From an uncultured Pelagibacteraceae bacterium (lineage in GTDB: Bacteria; Pseudomonadota; Alphaproteobacteria; Pelagibacterales; Pelagibacteraceae): a DNA stretch of 64,000 nucleotides. Where the stretch lies: NCBI GenBank assembly GCA_902621345.1, contig CACNLV010000001.1, forward strand, positions 682,001 to 746,000, read 5' to 3'. Under the pieces are notes generated by a model that searched no databases, was not told the origin of the DNA, and worked only from the letters and a program-made list of their open reading frames with translations. Shown here one piece after another: positions 38,245 through 48,190 of this stretch (its first letter is position 1; the number at the start of each line of letters is the position of its first letter). The translations under genes and the position numbers were made by a program.

Positions 38245-39465
38245 ATGAGTGAATTTTCTCAAAATGGAATAATTTCGACTTTACACGATTTTGGGACAAG
38301 ATCCACAACTGAAATTGAAAAAGACTTATTAAAATTTTCTAAAGAGAGAAAGATGGAGTTAATTTTACCTTGTCTTTACTCAGAGCTAGAGGGTAACGCT
38401 TTACCCAATATTGTAGAGGAAATAAGTAAAACAAAATATTTAGATCATATTATAGTTGGTCTTGATAAAGCTAATGAAAAACAAGCAAAAAAAGCTTGGA
38501 AGTTTTTCAAAAAACTAAAAACACCCTTTTCTCTTTTGTGGAACGATGGACCAGAGCTAAAAAAACTTGATAAGGAATTAAAGAAAAAAGATCTTGCACC
38601 AAGTGAACTCGGTAAAGGCAGAAATGTTTGGTATTGTATTGGAATGTCCATTGCAAGAGATACTGCACGTTCAGTTGCTCTCCATGATTGTGACATCAAA
38701 ACTTATGATAGAAGGATGTTAGCTAAACTTTTTTATCCAGTTGTGAACCCTCTTTTTAACTTTGAATTTTGTAAGGGATATTATCCAAGGGTTGCTAATG
38801 GAAAAATGAACGGCCGTGTTGCAAGATTACTTGTTTTTCCTTTGCTAACTGCTCTCGAGAAGACTATTGGTGCGAGTAGCTATTTGGAGTTTATGAAGTC
38901 TTTTAAATATCCTTTAGCTGGTGAGTTTTCTTTTAGACGGAATGTTTTACCTGAATTGAGGATATCTTCTGATTGGGGAATTGAAGTTGGTATTTTATCT
39001 GAAATGCAAAGAAGTTTTTCACCACAAAATATTTGTCAGGTCGATTTAGCTGACACTTATGATCATAAACATCAAGTTTTATCTAGTGACGATGAAACAA
39101 AAGGTTTATCTAGAATGTCTATTGATATAATAAAAACATTTATTAAAAAATTAGCTACTCAAGGAAATACATTTAGTAGAGAAAAATTCAGATCTTTAAA
39201 GGCAACTTATTATAGAGCTGCTTTAGATTTAATTGATATTTATCGGAGTGATGCATACATGAATGGATTAAAATTTGACTCACATACAGAAGAAAAAGCT
39301 GTTGAATTATTTGCTATGAATATAATGAAGGCTGGAGAAGCATTTATTCTTAATCCAATGGATACACCTTTTATACCTACATGGAGTAGAGTTAAAAGTG
39401 CAATACCTGATTTTTTAGGAAGACTGGAAAGAGCTGTTAATGAGGATAACAAAAAATATATTTAA
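38245..39465 (+). CDS. gpgS: Glucosyl-3-phosphoglycerate synthase (GT81)
   Basis: GpgS transfers glucose from an NDP-glucose to 3-phosphoglycerate, the first step of glucosylglycerate synthesis. The 406-residue length and the GT-A motif VALHDCDIKTYDRRM (DxD at D148/D150), with LGKGRNVWYCIGMSI just before, match GT81. The LAGEFSFRR and WGIEVGIL segments are also typical. The gene lies between the phosphatase and the phosphorylase, overlapping the latter by 1 nt. Glucosylglycerate is a known compatible solute of nitrogen-poor marine bacteria. Confidence 0.9.
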   Translation: MSEFSQNGIISTLHDFGTRSTTEIEKDLLKFSKERKMELILPCLYSELEGNALPNIVEEISKTKYLDHIIVGLDKANEKQAKKAWKFFKKLKTPFSLLWNDGPELKKLDKELKKKDLAPSELGKGRNVWYCIGMSIARDTARSVALHDCDIKTYDRRMLAKLFYPVVNPLFNFEFCKGYYPRVANGKMNGRVARLLVFPLLTALEKTIGASSYLEFMKSFKYPLAGEFSFRRNVLPELRISSDWGIEVGILSEMQRSFSPQNICQVDLADTYDHKHQVLSSDDETKGLSRMSIDIIKTFIKKLATQGNTFSREKFRSLKATYYRAALDLIDIYRSDAYMNGLKFDSHTEEKAVELFAMNIMKAGEAFILNPMDTPFIPTWSRVKSAIPDFLGRLERAVNEDNKKYI

Positions 39466-41189
39466 TGTTATCCAAAATAAACCAAAGACAGATTTACTCT
39501 AAAATTAATAATATATATCAAGCTCATTGCAAGAAAAAGGATATTAATATTTATACTACTGAAGTCATACAGCTTTTAAACCAATTCAACAAAAAAAATA
39601 AAAAAAAGACAAAAAATATAACTGAAAAAACCTCAATGCTTATATGCTATGGTGATAGCATTTTTGCGCAAAATCAAAAACATTCAATTAAAGTATTTAA
39701 AAATTTCTTTCAAAAAAGATTAAGTAAAAATTTTAACACTGTTCACTTTTTACCATTTTATCCATCAAGCAGTGATAGTGGCTTTGCAGTAAAAGATCAT
39801 TACAAAATAGATGGTAGGCTTGGCAATTGGTCGGACATAAAAAATTTTTCAAAAAAAAGTGATGTGATGGCAGATATTGTCATTAATCATTCATCTGCAA
39901 GAGGTTTGTGGTTTAAAAATTTTTTAAAAGCAAAAAAACCCGGTAAAGATTATTTTTTAACTGTAAACTCTAAATTTAATACTTCAAAAGTTGTGAGACC
40001 AAGAGATCATAAACTTTTAAAAAAAATAAATATTTTTAACAAAACTGATTATCTTTGGCGAACATTCAGTCCAGATCAAATAGATTTAAATTTTAAAAAC
40101 CCGGCAGTGTTACTGCGCTTTATAAAGATCATGATTAATCTAATCAATAATGGAGTGACTATTTTTAGATTAGATGCAATTGCTTATCTCTGGAAAGAAA
40201 GTGGAACGAAGTGTATTAACTTAAATAAAACACATGAAATCATTAAACTCCTAAGAATGATTTCTAGGTTACTTAATACTCAAACCTTAATAGTTACAGA
40301 AACAAACTTACCTGAAAAAGAAAATTTAAGTTACTTTGGAAAAAATGATGAAGCTAACTGGATATATAATTTTTCATTGCCACCTTTGTTAATCCATGCT
40401 TTTTTATTTGAAAACAACTCGTATCTTTACAATTGGAGTAAAAAACTTCCAAAAAGTAAAAATGGAAATTGTTATTTAAATTTCATCGCATCACATGATG
40501 GAATTGGAATGAGACCCACTGAAGGATTATTAAGTAATAAAGTTTTAAAAGATTTTTTTAGTAGATTAAAGAAAAATGGGTCAAAGTTTTCTTATAGAAA
40601 AATTCAAAATAAATCAAAAAAGGTTTACGAGGCAAATATAACAGTATTCGATGCTCTTAAAAAAACTAATTATGATAACGGCAAGTTTGCATTTGAAAGA
40701 TATATTTCTGCTCATTCAATAATGATTGCATTCGAAGGAGTCCCAGCGATTTATTTCAACTCTATGTTTGGTACATCTAATGATGAGGCAAAATTTGTAA
40801 TCACCGGAAATAATCGAGACGTTAATAGATATAAGTGGAATTTAAAAAATATTTCAAACAAACTTAATGATCAAGACTCTAAAGAGAATTATTTTTATAA
40901 AAAGATTTCTAATCTATTAAGTATCAAAAAAAAACAAAAAGCATTTCATCCAAACGCAAATAGAGAGAATATTAATCTTGGACCAAAAATATTTTCTTTT
41001 AAAAGAGAAAGTATTGATAAAAAACAAACAATAATTTGCATAACAAATCTTTCCTCAAAAATGCAATATTTTGAGTTAAATAAAAAGTTTCTAAAATACA
41101 AAGACTTACTTGGGAGTAAATTATTTTTTACACTTGATAAAAGAATTAAACTAGATCCTTGTCAAACAATCTGGTTATCTAATCGATAA
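39465..41189 (+). CDS. GH13_18 glycoside phosphorylase, probably glucosylglycerate phosphorylase
   Basis: The 574-residue protein is a GH13 subfamily 18 retaining phosphorylase. Motifs are ADIVINHSS (region I), GVTIFRLDAIAYLWKE (nucleophile D237), IVTETNLPEKENLSYFG (acid/base E279), and FIASHDGIGMRP (D345). The T-E-T-N-x-P-x-x-E-N context is that of glucosylglycerate phosphorylases rather than sucrose phosphorylase. With phosphate it would release glucose-1-phosphate and glycerate. The same operon encodes synthesis of the substrate, so flux may be switched by osmotic need. A sucrose or glucosylglycerol substrate remains possible. Confidence 0.82.
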   Translation: MLSKINQRQIYSKINNIYQAHCKKKDINIYTTEVIQLLNQFNKKNKKKTKNITEKTSMLICYGDSIFAQNQKHSIKVFKNFFQKRLSKNFNTVHFLPFYPSSSDSGFAVKDHYKIDGRLGNWSDIKNFSKKSDVMADIVINHSSARGLWFKNFLKAKKPGKDYFLTVNSKFNTSKVVRPRDHKLLKKINIFNKTDYLWRTFSPDQIDLNFKNPAVLLRFIKIMINLINNGVTIFRLDAIAYLWKESGTKCINLNKTHEIIKLLRMISRLLNTQTLIVTETNLPEKENLSYFGKNDEANWIYNFSLPPLLIHAFLFENNSYLYNWSKKLPKSKNGNCYLNFIASHDGIGMRPTEGLLSNKVLKDFFSRLKKNGSKFSYRKIQNKSKKVYEANITVFDALKKTNYDNGKFAFERYISAHSIMIAFEGVPAIYFNSMFGTSNDEAKFVITGNNRDVNRYKWNLKNISNKLNDQDSKENYFYKKISNLLSIKKKQKAFHPNANRENINLGPKIFSFKRESIDKKQTIICITNLSSKMQYFELNKKFLKYKDLLGSKLFFTLDKRIKLDPCQTIWLSNR

Positions 41190-41190
41190 A

Positions 41191-41916
41191 TTATTTTTCC
41201 CAATCAAATCTTGGAAAAGAATTAAAAATTTTAAATATACCATCTGACCATTGATTGCATACTTTAGAGTATTCATCATCCACAACATTTAAGCATTTTT
41301 GTGAAAGAATTTTATACCCATCTTTTTTATAAACTACGAAATCAATTGGTGGTCCAACTGTTAAGTCACTTTTTAAAGTAGAATCAATTGAAATCAAAGC
41401 ACATCTGGAGGCATCTCCAATTGAAACATCAGGTTTTATAACTCTATCTAAAATTGGTTTACCATATTTTACCTCACCGATTACTAGATAAGGTTTACTA
41501 TCTGCAGGTTTGATATAATTACCTTGTGGATAAACTAAATAAAGTTCCATCGGTTGATTTTTAATTTGTCCACCGACTATAAAAGTTGATCCTAATAAAA
41601 CTGTATCAGTGTTTATCCCTTTTGGCATTGAGTGTTCAACATTAAGAGAACCAACATAAGAGGCTATTTGATCAAAATCTTTACAGGTATTTAAATTCAT
41701 TATTCCAGTTGTATCTTTCAAATCTTTTTCAATAGACTTATATACAGCTTGAGAAGTGCCTAAATTTCCAGATGTAACAATAATTATTGTTCTGTCACCA
41801 ACATCATAGGTAAACATTTTTGAATAAATATTCACATTATCTAACCCGGCATTAGTTCTTGAATCTGATGCAAAAACTAGGCCATCATTTGCTTTAATAC
41901 CAATACAATAAGTCAT
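41191..41916 (-). CDS. Anbu proteasome-like peptidase
   Basis: Anbu is a bacterial Ntn hydrolase related to proteasome beta subunits. The 241-residue protein starts MTYCIGI; removal of Met would expose the catalytic Thr2. LVFASDSRTNAG supplies the conserved Asp18, and Lys33 lies in YSKMFTYDVGDR, as in the family. It faces away from the ATP-grasp gene (110 nt apart) and its stop is 1 nt from that of the GH13 gene. In many proteobacteria Anbu sits with an ATP-grasp protein, an alpha-E protein and a transglutaminase; only the first is here. Confidence 0.9.
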   Translation of the reverse strand: MTYCIGIKANDGLVFASDSRTNAGLDNVNIYSKMFTYDVGDRTIIIVTSGNLGTSQAVYKSIEKDLKDTTGIMNLNTCKDFDQIASYVGSLNVEHSMPKGINTDTVLLGSTFIVGGQIKNQPMELYLVYPQGNYIKPADSKPYLVIGEVKYGKPILDRVIKPDVSIGDASRCALISIDSTLKSDLTVGPPIDFVVYKKDGYKILSQKCLNVVDDEYSKVCNQWSDGIFKIFNSFPRFDWEK

Positions 41917-42025
41917 TATTTTTAAGCAATATTTTTAAAATTGTTTAATGTATAATCTATTTCTCACATAACAGGTATAACAAATATACAATTGAATTAA
42001 TTAATTTAAAATTTGAAAATGTTTA

Positions 42026-43468
42026 ATGACCTCTAAATTATGGAAAGATTATAACGCAAAATATGCGTATGATGGTTATTTTACAGCGGATAACAAATTA
42101 AGAAAACATGCACTTATAATTTCTAGTATCTTAGAAAAATATGGCAAAAAAAAACTGCAAGAAATTGAAAAAAATTGTCAAAGCACGATTAGTGCTAGGG
42201 GAATAAATTTTAGAGTTTACGCTGCAAATAATAGAGCTGAAGAAAAAAAATGGCCTTTAGATATCATCCCAAGAATAATTCCTAAGGTTGCTTGGAATAA
42301 AATTTCAAAAGGTTTGATACAAAGAGCGAGGGCTCTTAATCTTTTTATTGACGATATTTATAACCAAAAAAAAATTTTTAAAGATAAAGTAGTTCCCGAA
42401 GACATAATTTTAAAATCTCCTTATTATATAAAACAGTGTGAAGGTTTTTCACCAAAATTTAAAGCCTGGTCAAACATATCTGGAATCGATTTAATTAGAA
42501 ATAAAACTGGTGAATATTTAGTTCTTGAAGATAATTTAAGAGTACCATCTGGTGTTTCTTATATGTTGGAGAACAGAATGGTTATGAGAGATGTTTTTCC
42601 AGAGCTATTTACTAGATATAAAGTTTCATCAATTCACCAGTACACAAATAAATTATACAATTGTATGGTTGAGTGTATTCCAAAAAAAACATCTAACCCA
42701 CACATGGTTGTTTTAACTCCAGGAATTTATAACTCGGCTTACTTCGAACACTCGTTTTTAGCTGAGCAAATGGGGATCGCTCTAGTAGAGGGTAAAGATC
42801 TCTTCGTTGAAGATGATAATGTTTATATGAAAACTGTCAAAGGGCCTTTAAAAGTTGACTGTATATATAGAAGACTTGATGATAGTTTTTTGGATCCTAA
42901 AGTATTTAATAAAGAGTCTTTGATTGGAGTTCCAGGCTTATTTAAGTGTTGGTTAAAAAAAAACGTTGGTATCTTAAATGCAATAGGGACAGGTGTTGCT
43001 GATGACAAAGTTGTCTATTCGTTCGTGAATAAAATGATTATCTATTATCTAGGAGAACAACCTATATTAAATCAAGTCGAAACATATTTGTGTCACGATA
43101 AACAACAAAAAAAATATGTCTTAGAAAATCTATCTAAGTTAGTTGTAAAACCAGCAAATGCCTCTGGAGGATATGGATTGATGATAGGACCAAAAGCGCC
43201 CAAAAAAGAAATTGAAGAGGTAAGACAAAAAATTTTAAAAAATCCTAGAGAATATATTGCTCAACCACTAGAAGTGTTATCAACTGGTCCAACCATAACT
43301 AATAATAATATCGAACCAAGACATGTTGATTTAAGACCATTTATTTTAACAGGAAAATCAAATTATGTAACTTCAGGTGGGCTAACAAGAGTAGCTTTGA
43401 GAAAAGGTAGCACTATTGTAAATAGTTCACAAGGTGGCGGATCCAAAGATACTTTAATTGTTGGTTGA
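42026..43468 (+). CDS. Circularly permuted ATP-grasp type 2 protein
   Basis: The 480-residue protein matches the permuted ATP-grasp family (DUF404/DUF407). Near residues 170-180 is LVLEDNLRVPSGVSYMLENR, and LVVKPANASGGYGLMIGP near 372-389 is a glycine-rich ATP-binding loop. HVDLRPFIL and SSQGGGSKDT follow near the end. ATP-grasp enzymes join a carboxylate to an amine through an acyl-phosphate, so a peptide- or amide-forming reaction is likely. It is the standard genomic partner of Anbu. The substrate is unknown. Confidence 0.88.
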   Translation: MTSKLWKDYNAKYAYDGYFTADNKLRKHALIISSILEKYGKKKLQEIEKNCQSTISARGINFRVYAANNRAEEKKWPLDIIPRIIPKVAWNKISKGLIQRARALNLFIDDIYNQKKIFKDKVVPEDIILKSPYYIKQCEGFSPKFKAWSNISGIDLIRNKTGEYLVLEDNLRVPSGVSYMLENRMVMRDVFPELFTRYKVSSIHQYTNKLYNCMVECIPKKTSNPHMVVLTPGIYNSAYFEHSFLAEQMGIALVEGKDLFVEDDNVYMKTVKGPLKVDCIYRRLDDSFLDPKVFNKESLIGVPGLFKCWLKKNVGILNAIGTGVADDKVVYSFVNKMIIYYLGEQPILNQVETYLCHDKQQKKYVLENLSKLVVKPANASGGYGLMIGPKAPKKEIEEVRQKILKNPREYIAQPLEVLSTGPTITNNNIEPRHVDLRPFILTGKSNYVTSGGLTRVALRKGSTIVNSSQGGGSKDTLIVG

Positions 43469-43475
43469 AAAATAT

Positions 43476-43877
43476 TTATTTAATAAGAGCTTTTTCCAAA
43501 AATTTTAAATCAAGTTTACAATCTTTGTACCCACGCTTGACTACATTTAAATATCTTTCTGTTGGAAATCTAAAAGGTGTTTTTTTAGTCATGGTATAAG
43601 TCATTATTTTTTTTCCCTCACATAAAAAATAATATTTTTTATATAAAATTGGAAAGTCTTCATAAATATCTAGTTTTTTTTCATCACTCTTTGATATTTC
43701 AAATAAACCACCTGGAACAATTGAATTTTTTTTAGGTTCAATATCAGCTGCTCTATATTTACTTCGAAAAGTTAATCTGAAATCTTTTAAATCTATCTTT
43801 TTAAGAAAAATGCTATCCTTACATCTTCTTTTCATTTGAATATGATGAAGATTACTACCGTAAGCAAAGTAAAGCAT
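43476..43877 (-). CDS. Gamma-glutamylcyclotransferase-fold protein
   Basis: The 133-residue protein has the GGCT/AIG2 signature YFAYGSNLHHIQM at its N-terminus and a YEDFPILYKKYY segment (about residues 75-86), where the Glu corresponds to the catalytic base of the family. Such enzymes release 5-oxoproline from gamma-glutamyl compounds. It starts 1 nt after the CinA-like gene ends. Its stop faces that of the ATP-grasp gene with a 7-nt gap. A link to the ATP-grasp protein's product is possible but only inferred from position. Confidence 0.8.
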   Translation of the reverse strand: MLYFAYGSNLHHIQMKRRCKDSIFLKKIDLKDFRLTFRSKYRAADIEPKKNSIVPGGLFEISKSDEKKLDIYEDFPILYKKYYFLCEGKKIMTYTMTKKTPFRFPTERYLNVVKRGYKDCKLDLKFLEKALIK

Positions 43878-44627
43878 TTATCTCTCTACAATTTCAATAT
43901 CTTTTTCTTTTATAAATTTTAGAATTTGAGTGTTGCAGTAGTCAATTTTAGATTGATTTTCAGATCTCAAAACGATTGATACTCCTAACTTACCAGCATG
44001 AAAAAAAGGATAACTTCCAATTTCAACATCTTGGTTTTGATCTTGAACTTTCATCAAAGAGTTAGCAATTTCACTTTCAACTGTTCTTAAATTAATTGTA
44101 TGACTTAAAATTGGTTCTCCACCAGCTAATTTATTCTTCAATCCTCCTAACATAGACTTCATTATTGATGGTACACCTGGTAAACAAAATACATTTTCAA
44201 CACTAAAACCTGGAGCACCACTTGTTGGATTTAAAATTAATTCTGCATTTTCAGGCATCCATGCCATTCTTTGTCTGCCCTCATTGAATTCCCCTTTTTT
44301 ATAATAAGTATCTAAAATCTTAAAAGCTTCTTTATGTATTTCATACTTTCGATTGAAAGCTTTTGAAACGGATTGTGCAGTAATATCATCATGCGTAGGA
44401 CCGATTCCACCAGTTGTAAAAACATAATCATTTGATTTTCTTAAAACATTAAGAGTATCGACGATTGTTTTCTCTACATCAGGAATAACTCTTACCTCGT
44501 TTACTTTTATACCGATTGTATTAAGCCAAAGAGCTAATGTGGTAGTATTTGTGTCCTGAGTTCTTCCTGATAAAATTTCATTACCAATTATAAGAATTGC
44601 AGCATTAACTTTTTTGTTTTTACTCAT
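43878..44627 (-). CDS. CinA/MoaB-type molybdopterin-binding-domain protein
   Basis: The 249-residue protein has the COG1058 start AAILIIGNEILSGRTQDTN and the TTGGIGPTHDDITAQSV motif. It corresponds to the N-terminal domain of CinA only; full-length CinA is about 400 residues and adds a C-terminal NMN deamidase (PncC) domain, absent here. In other bacteria the CinA N-domain hydrolyses ADP-ribose, so a nucleotide pyrophosphatase role is possible. It is divergent from sfsA and co-directional with the GGCT gene. Confidence 0.88.
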   Translation of the reverse strand: MSKNKKVNAAILIIGNEILSGRTQDTNTTTLALWLNTIGIKVNEVRVIPDVEKTIVDTLNVLRKSNDYVFTTGGIGPTHDDITAQSVSKAFNRKYEIHKEAFKILDTYYKKGEFNEGRQRMAWMPENAELILNPTSGAPGFSVENVFCLPGVPSIMKSMLGGLKNKLAGGEPILSHTINLRTVESEIANSLMKVQDQNQDVEIGSYPFFHAGKLGVSIVLRSENQSKIDYCNTQILKFIKEKDIEIVER

Positions 44628-44648
44628 TATTATATGTATAATTTGAAA

Positions 44649-45347
44649 ATGGAATTTACCAAGTCTTTAATAAAAGGCAAATTAATCAAAAGATATAAAC
44701 GTTTTTTTGTTGATGTTAAATTAGATAATCAAGTAGTTACGGCACATTGTCCTAATACAGGATCGATGAAAGGTTTGTTAGATGAGGGGAATGAGGCCTA
44801 TCTTTTAAAAAACGATGATCCAAAAAGGAAGTTGAAGTACACACTTCAAATTTTAAAAGCTAAGGGAAATCTTGTTGGGGTAAATACCCATTTAGCTAAC
44901 AAAATTGTTTATAATGGTCTAATAGAAAATCTTATAAGTGAGTTAAAAAATAATGAAATAATCAAACCAGAAGTTTTTTTCAATAAAGAGACAAGATTCG
45001 ACTTTTTAGCTGAAAAAAATAATAAAAAGATCTTTATAGAGGTAAAAAACGTAACGCTTTTTCGTGATAAGAAAACTGCTGAATTTCCTGATGCAATTAC
45101 CTCAAGAGGATCAAAACATTTACTCACCCTTATTGATGCCATAAAAAAAGGTTATAAGGCATACTTAATTTTTCTAGTGCAAATACAAAATATGGAAAAC
45201 TTTAAAATAGCAAAAGACATCGACTCAGAATATTATAGTAATTATCTAATTGCTAAAAAAGCAGGGGTAAATTTTTTATCATATAGATGTAAAATTAGTT
45301 CAAAAAAAATTTTGATCGAGAAAAAATTAAAAATTATAAATGAATAA
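44649..45347 (+). CDS. sfsA: SfsA family protein (sugar fermentation stimulation homologue)
   Basis: SfsA proteins have an OB-fold-like N-terminus and a PD-(D/E)XK nuclease-like C-terminal domain; the biochemical role is unsettled. From the ATG at 44649 the protein is 232 residues, starting MEFTKSLIKGKLIKRYKRF, and has HCPNTGSMKGL, RFDFLAEKNNKKIFIEVKNVTL and the FPDAITSRGSKHL motif. An ATG 15 nt earlier adds five residues not typical of the family. It overlaps map by 8 nt. Confidence 0.88.
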   Translation: MEFTKSLIKGKLIKRYKRFFVDVKLDNQVVTAHCPNTGSMKGLLDEGNEAYLLKNDDPKRKLKYTLQILKAKGNLVGVNTHLANKIVYNGLIENLISELKNNEIIKPEVFFNKETRFDFLAEKNNKKIFIEVKNVTLFRDKKTAEFPDAITSRGSKHLLTLIDAIKKGYKAYLIFLVQIQNMENFKIAKDIDSEYYSNYLIAKKAGVNFLSYRCKISSKKILIEKKLKIINE

Positions 45348-46113
45348 CTACTCTGAAAAATTTGAAAAGATGAAAATTGCAGGAAAACTTGCCGCAAAAA
45401 CTTTAGATATGCTCACTGAAAATATTAAGGAAGGTGTTACTACAAATTATATAGATAAACTTGGCTATGAATTTATAAGAGATAATGGAGGTTACTCTGC
45501 TCCACTTTTTTATAGAGGGTTTGAAAAATCACTTTGTACATCTTTAAATCATGTTGTCTGTCATGGTATACCTTCGGAAGATAGAATTTTACAAGATGGT
45601 GATGCTTTAAATGTAGATGTTACTGCGATCATTGATAATCATTATGGGGACACTAGTAGAATGTTTTGTGTTGGCAAAACATCAGTAAAATTAAATAATT
45701 TAATTGATGCTACTTATGAAGGAATGATGAAAGCAATTAAAATCCTTAAACCAGGTGTTAAACTTGGTGATATTGGACACGAAATTCAATCCTATGTCGA
45801 AGAAAGAGGTTTTTCAGTCGTAAGAGATTTTTGTGGTCATGGAATTGGAACAGTGTTTCATGAAGCACCTAATATTTTACACTATGGTAATAAAAATACT
45901 GGTATGGAATTAAGACCGGGTATGACTTTTACAATAGAGCCAATGATAAATGCTGGAAAATTTGATACTAAAGTTTTGAACGATGGTTGGACTGCTGTTA
46001 CAAAAGATAAATCTTTATCAGCACAATTCGAGCATACAATAGGAATAACTGAAAATGGTTATGAAATCTTTACAGAATCTGCTAAAGGATATTCTAAACC
46101 ACCATACAATTAA
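45340..46113 (+). CDS. map: Methionine aminopeptidase, type I
   Basis: This enzyme removes N-terminal Met from nascent proteins. The 257-residue product has the five metal ligands in their usual context: DALNVDVTAI and NHYGDTSRMF (two Asp), FCGHGIGTVFHEAP (His), FTIEPMI (Glu) and QFEHTIGIT (Glu). The substrate His is in NHVVCHGIP. It overlaps sfsA by 8 nt and purB by 1 nt. Length is typical of type I enzymes. Confidence 0.96.
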   Translation: MNNYSEKFEKMKIAGKLAAKTLDMLTENIKEGVTTNYIDKLGYEFIRDNGGYSAPLFYRGFEKSLCTSLNHVVCHGIPSEDRILQDGDALNVDVTAIIDNHYGDTSRMFCVGKTSVKLNNLIDATYEGMMKAIKILKPGVKLGDIGHEIQSYVEERGFSVVRDFCGHGIGTVFHEAPNILHYGNKNTGMELRPGMTFTIEPMINAGKFDTKVLNDGWTAVTKDKSLSAQFEHTIGITENGYEIFTESAKGYSKPPYN

Positions 46114-47405
46114 TGATAAAAAGATACTCTCGTAAAGAATTAACAGACATATGGTCTGAAGAAAATAAGTATAAGATTTGGCTTGATGTAGAAATTGCTG
46201 CAGCTCAAGCAATGGAAAAATTAAACCAAATTCCAAAAGGAGTTTCCTCAACGGTTAGAAAAAAAGCAAGAATTAATGTCAAAAGAATTCATCAAATAGA
46301 AAGTCAAGTTAAACATGATGTGATTGCTTTTTTAACGTCTGTAACTGAAAAAGCAGGTCTTAAAGCAAGGTATCTCCATCAAGGGATGACATCGTCTGAT
46401 GTTTTAGATACAAGTTTTAATATTCAATTAGTCCAATCAGGAAAAATTCTTATCAAAGATTTAGATCAAATTTTAAAAGTACTAAAAAAACAAGCACGTA
46501 AATATAAATTTACTCCTTGTATGGGAAGAAGTCACGGTATACATGCTGAACCAATTACATTTGGTCTTAAGTTAGCATCTTTTTATGAGGAGTTTAAAAG
46601 AAATAAAAAGAGATTAATCGATGCAGTTGATGAGGTCTCTACATGTGCAATATCAGGAGCTGTTGGGACTTTTGCAAATATTTCTCCAAAGGTAGAACAA
46701 CATGTTGCTAAAAAACTTGGATTAAAAGTTGAGCCAATTTCAACTCAAATAATTCCTCGTGATCGTCATGCTTTTTATTTTTCAGTCTTAGGTATTATTG
46801 CGGGATCAATAGAGAGAGTTGCGACGGAAATAAGACATCTTCAAAGAACTGAAGTTTATGAGTTACAAGAATACTTCTCAAAAAATCAAAAAGGATCCTC
46901 GGCGATGCCACATAAAAAAAATCCTATCTTAAGTGAAAATCTTACAGGCTTATCAAGAATGGTAAGAAGTGCTGTTGCGCCTGCTTTAGAAAATATTGCT
47001 TTATGGCATGAAAGAGACATTTCACATTCAAGTGTAGAGAGAAATATAGGACCAGACACAAACATCACTCTTGATTTCGCTTTAGTAAGACTAGCTAATA
47101 TATTAGATAATATGATTGTTTATCCAAAAAAAATGTTACAAAATTTAAATTTAACAAAAGGATTAATTTTTTCTCAAGAATTAATGTTAGAATTAACAAA
47201 AACTGGATTAAGTAGAGAAAAATCTTATAGAATGATTCAAAATTATGCAAAAAAATGTTTTGCAGAAGATCTGGACTTGTATAGCGTTATTCAGAACGAT
47301 AAATACATAATTACTAAGATCTCACCAAAAAAATTACAATCAATTTTTAGTTACGCTAAACATTTTAAGAATGTGAACTTAATATTTAAAAGAGTATTCA
47401 GATAA
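46113..47405 (+). CDS. purB: Adenylosuccinate lyase
   Basis: PurB acts twice in purine synthesis, cleaving SAICAR and adenylosuccinate to release fumarate. The 430-residue protein has the fumarase/aspartase signature [15 protein letters not shown] (catalytic Ser in the flexible loop), [10 protein letters not shown] and [11 protein letters not shown]. Its ATG overlaps the map stop by 1 nt, and its stop overlaps the purC ATG by 1 nt. The purB-purC-purS-purQ-purL order is contiguous. Confidence 0.97.
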   Translation: MIKRYSRKELTDIWSEENKYKIWLDVEIAAAQAMEKLNQIPKGVSSTVRKKARINVKRIHQIESQVKHDVIAFLTSVTEKAGLKARYLHQGMTSSDVLDTSFNIQLVQSGKILIKDLDQILKVLKKQARKYKFTPCMGRSHGIHAEPITFGLKLASFYEEFKRNKKRLIDAVDEVSTCAISGAVGTFANISPKVEQHVAKKLGLKVEPISTQIIPRDRHAFYFSVLGIIAGSIERVATEIRHLQRTEVYELQEYFSKNQKGSSAMPHKKNPILSENLTGLSRMVRSAVAPALENIALWHERDISHSSVERNIGPDTNITLDFALVRLANILDNMIVYPKKMLQNLNLTKGLIFSQELMLELTKTGLSREKSYRMIQNYAKKCFAEDLDLYSVIQNDKYIITKISPKKLQSIFSYAKHFKNVNLIFKRVFR

Positions 47406-48190
47406 TGAAAAAAGGTAAGAAATTATATGAAGGTAAAGCAAAAATCATTTATGCTTCTTCTGATAAAAATTTAGTTATTCAATATTTTAAAGACGACGCT
47501 ACTGCTTTTAATAATCAGAAAAAAAGTACCATAGAAGGAAAAGGTGTATTGAATAATCGTATTTCAGAACACATACTTTCTAATCTGTCTCAAATAGGAA
47601 TTAAAAATCATTTAGTAAAAAGATTAAATATGAGAGAACAATTAATCAAATTGGTAGAAATTATTCCAATTGAGTTTGTTGTGAGAAATGTTGCTACAGG
47701 TTCTTTAACGAAAAGACTTGGAATTGAGGATGGAACGGTTCTTAAAGAACCTCTAATTGAATACTGTTTAAAGGATGATGCACTTGGAGACCCCTTAATA
47801 GCAGAAGATCATATTTATGCTTTTGAGTGGGCCTCAAAAAAAGAAATTGAAAAAGTAAAAAAAATGATCTTAAGAATTAACGATTTCATGATTGGTATGT
47901 TTAGAGGCGTTGGGATCAAGTTGATAGACTTTAAACTTGAGTTTGGAAGAATAAAAATAAATGGTAAGAATGAGGTTATTTTAGCTGATGAAATTAGTCC
48001 AGATACTTGTCGATTATGGGACTCTGTTACTGAAAAGAAATTAGATAAAGATAGATTCAGAAAAGATTTAGGAGATTTAATACCAGCATATACTGAAGTT
48101 GCAAAAAGACTGGGAATTTTACATGAACAATCTAATGTTACTGCAGTCAATGTTACAAAATTATCTTCAGTTAAAAAAAAGAGTAAATGA
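47405..48190 (+). CDS. purC: SAICAR synthetase
   Basis: PurC condenses CAIR with aspartate using ATP. The 261-residue protein starts [13 protein letters not shown], and has [17 protein letters not shown] and the [14 protein letters not shown] motif near residue 195-208 (metal and substrate binding). It overlaps purB by 1 nt and purS by 4 nt. The length fits the single-domain form; about 20 extra residues at the end are Lys/Val-rich. Confidence 0.97.
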   Translation: MKKGKKLYEGKAKIIYASSDKNLVIQYFKDDATAFNNQKKSTIEGKGVLNNRISEHILSNLSQIGIKNHLVKRLNMREQLIKLVEIIPIEFVVRNVATGSLTKRLGIEDGTVLKEPLIEYCLKDDALGDPLIAEDHIYAFEWASKKEIEKVKKMILRINDFMIGMFRGVGIKLIDFKLEFGRIKINGKNEVILADEISPDTCRLWDSVTEKKLDKDRFRKDLGDLIPAYTEVAKRLGILHEQSNVTAVNVTKLSSVKKKSK

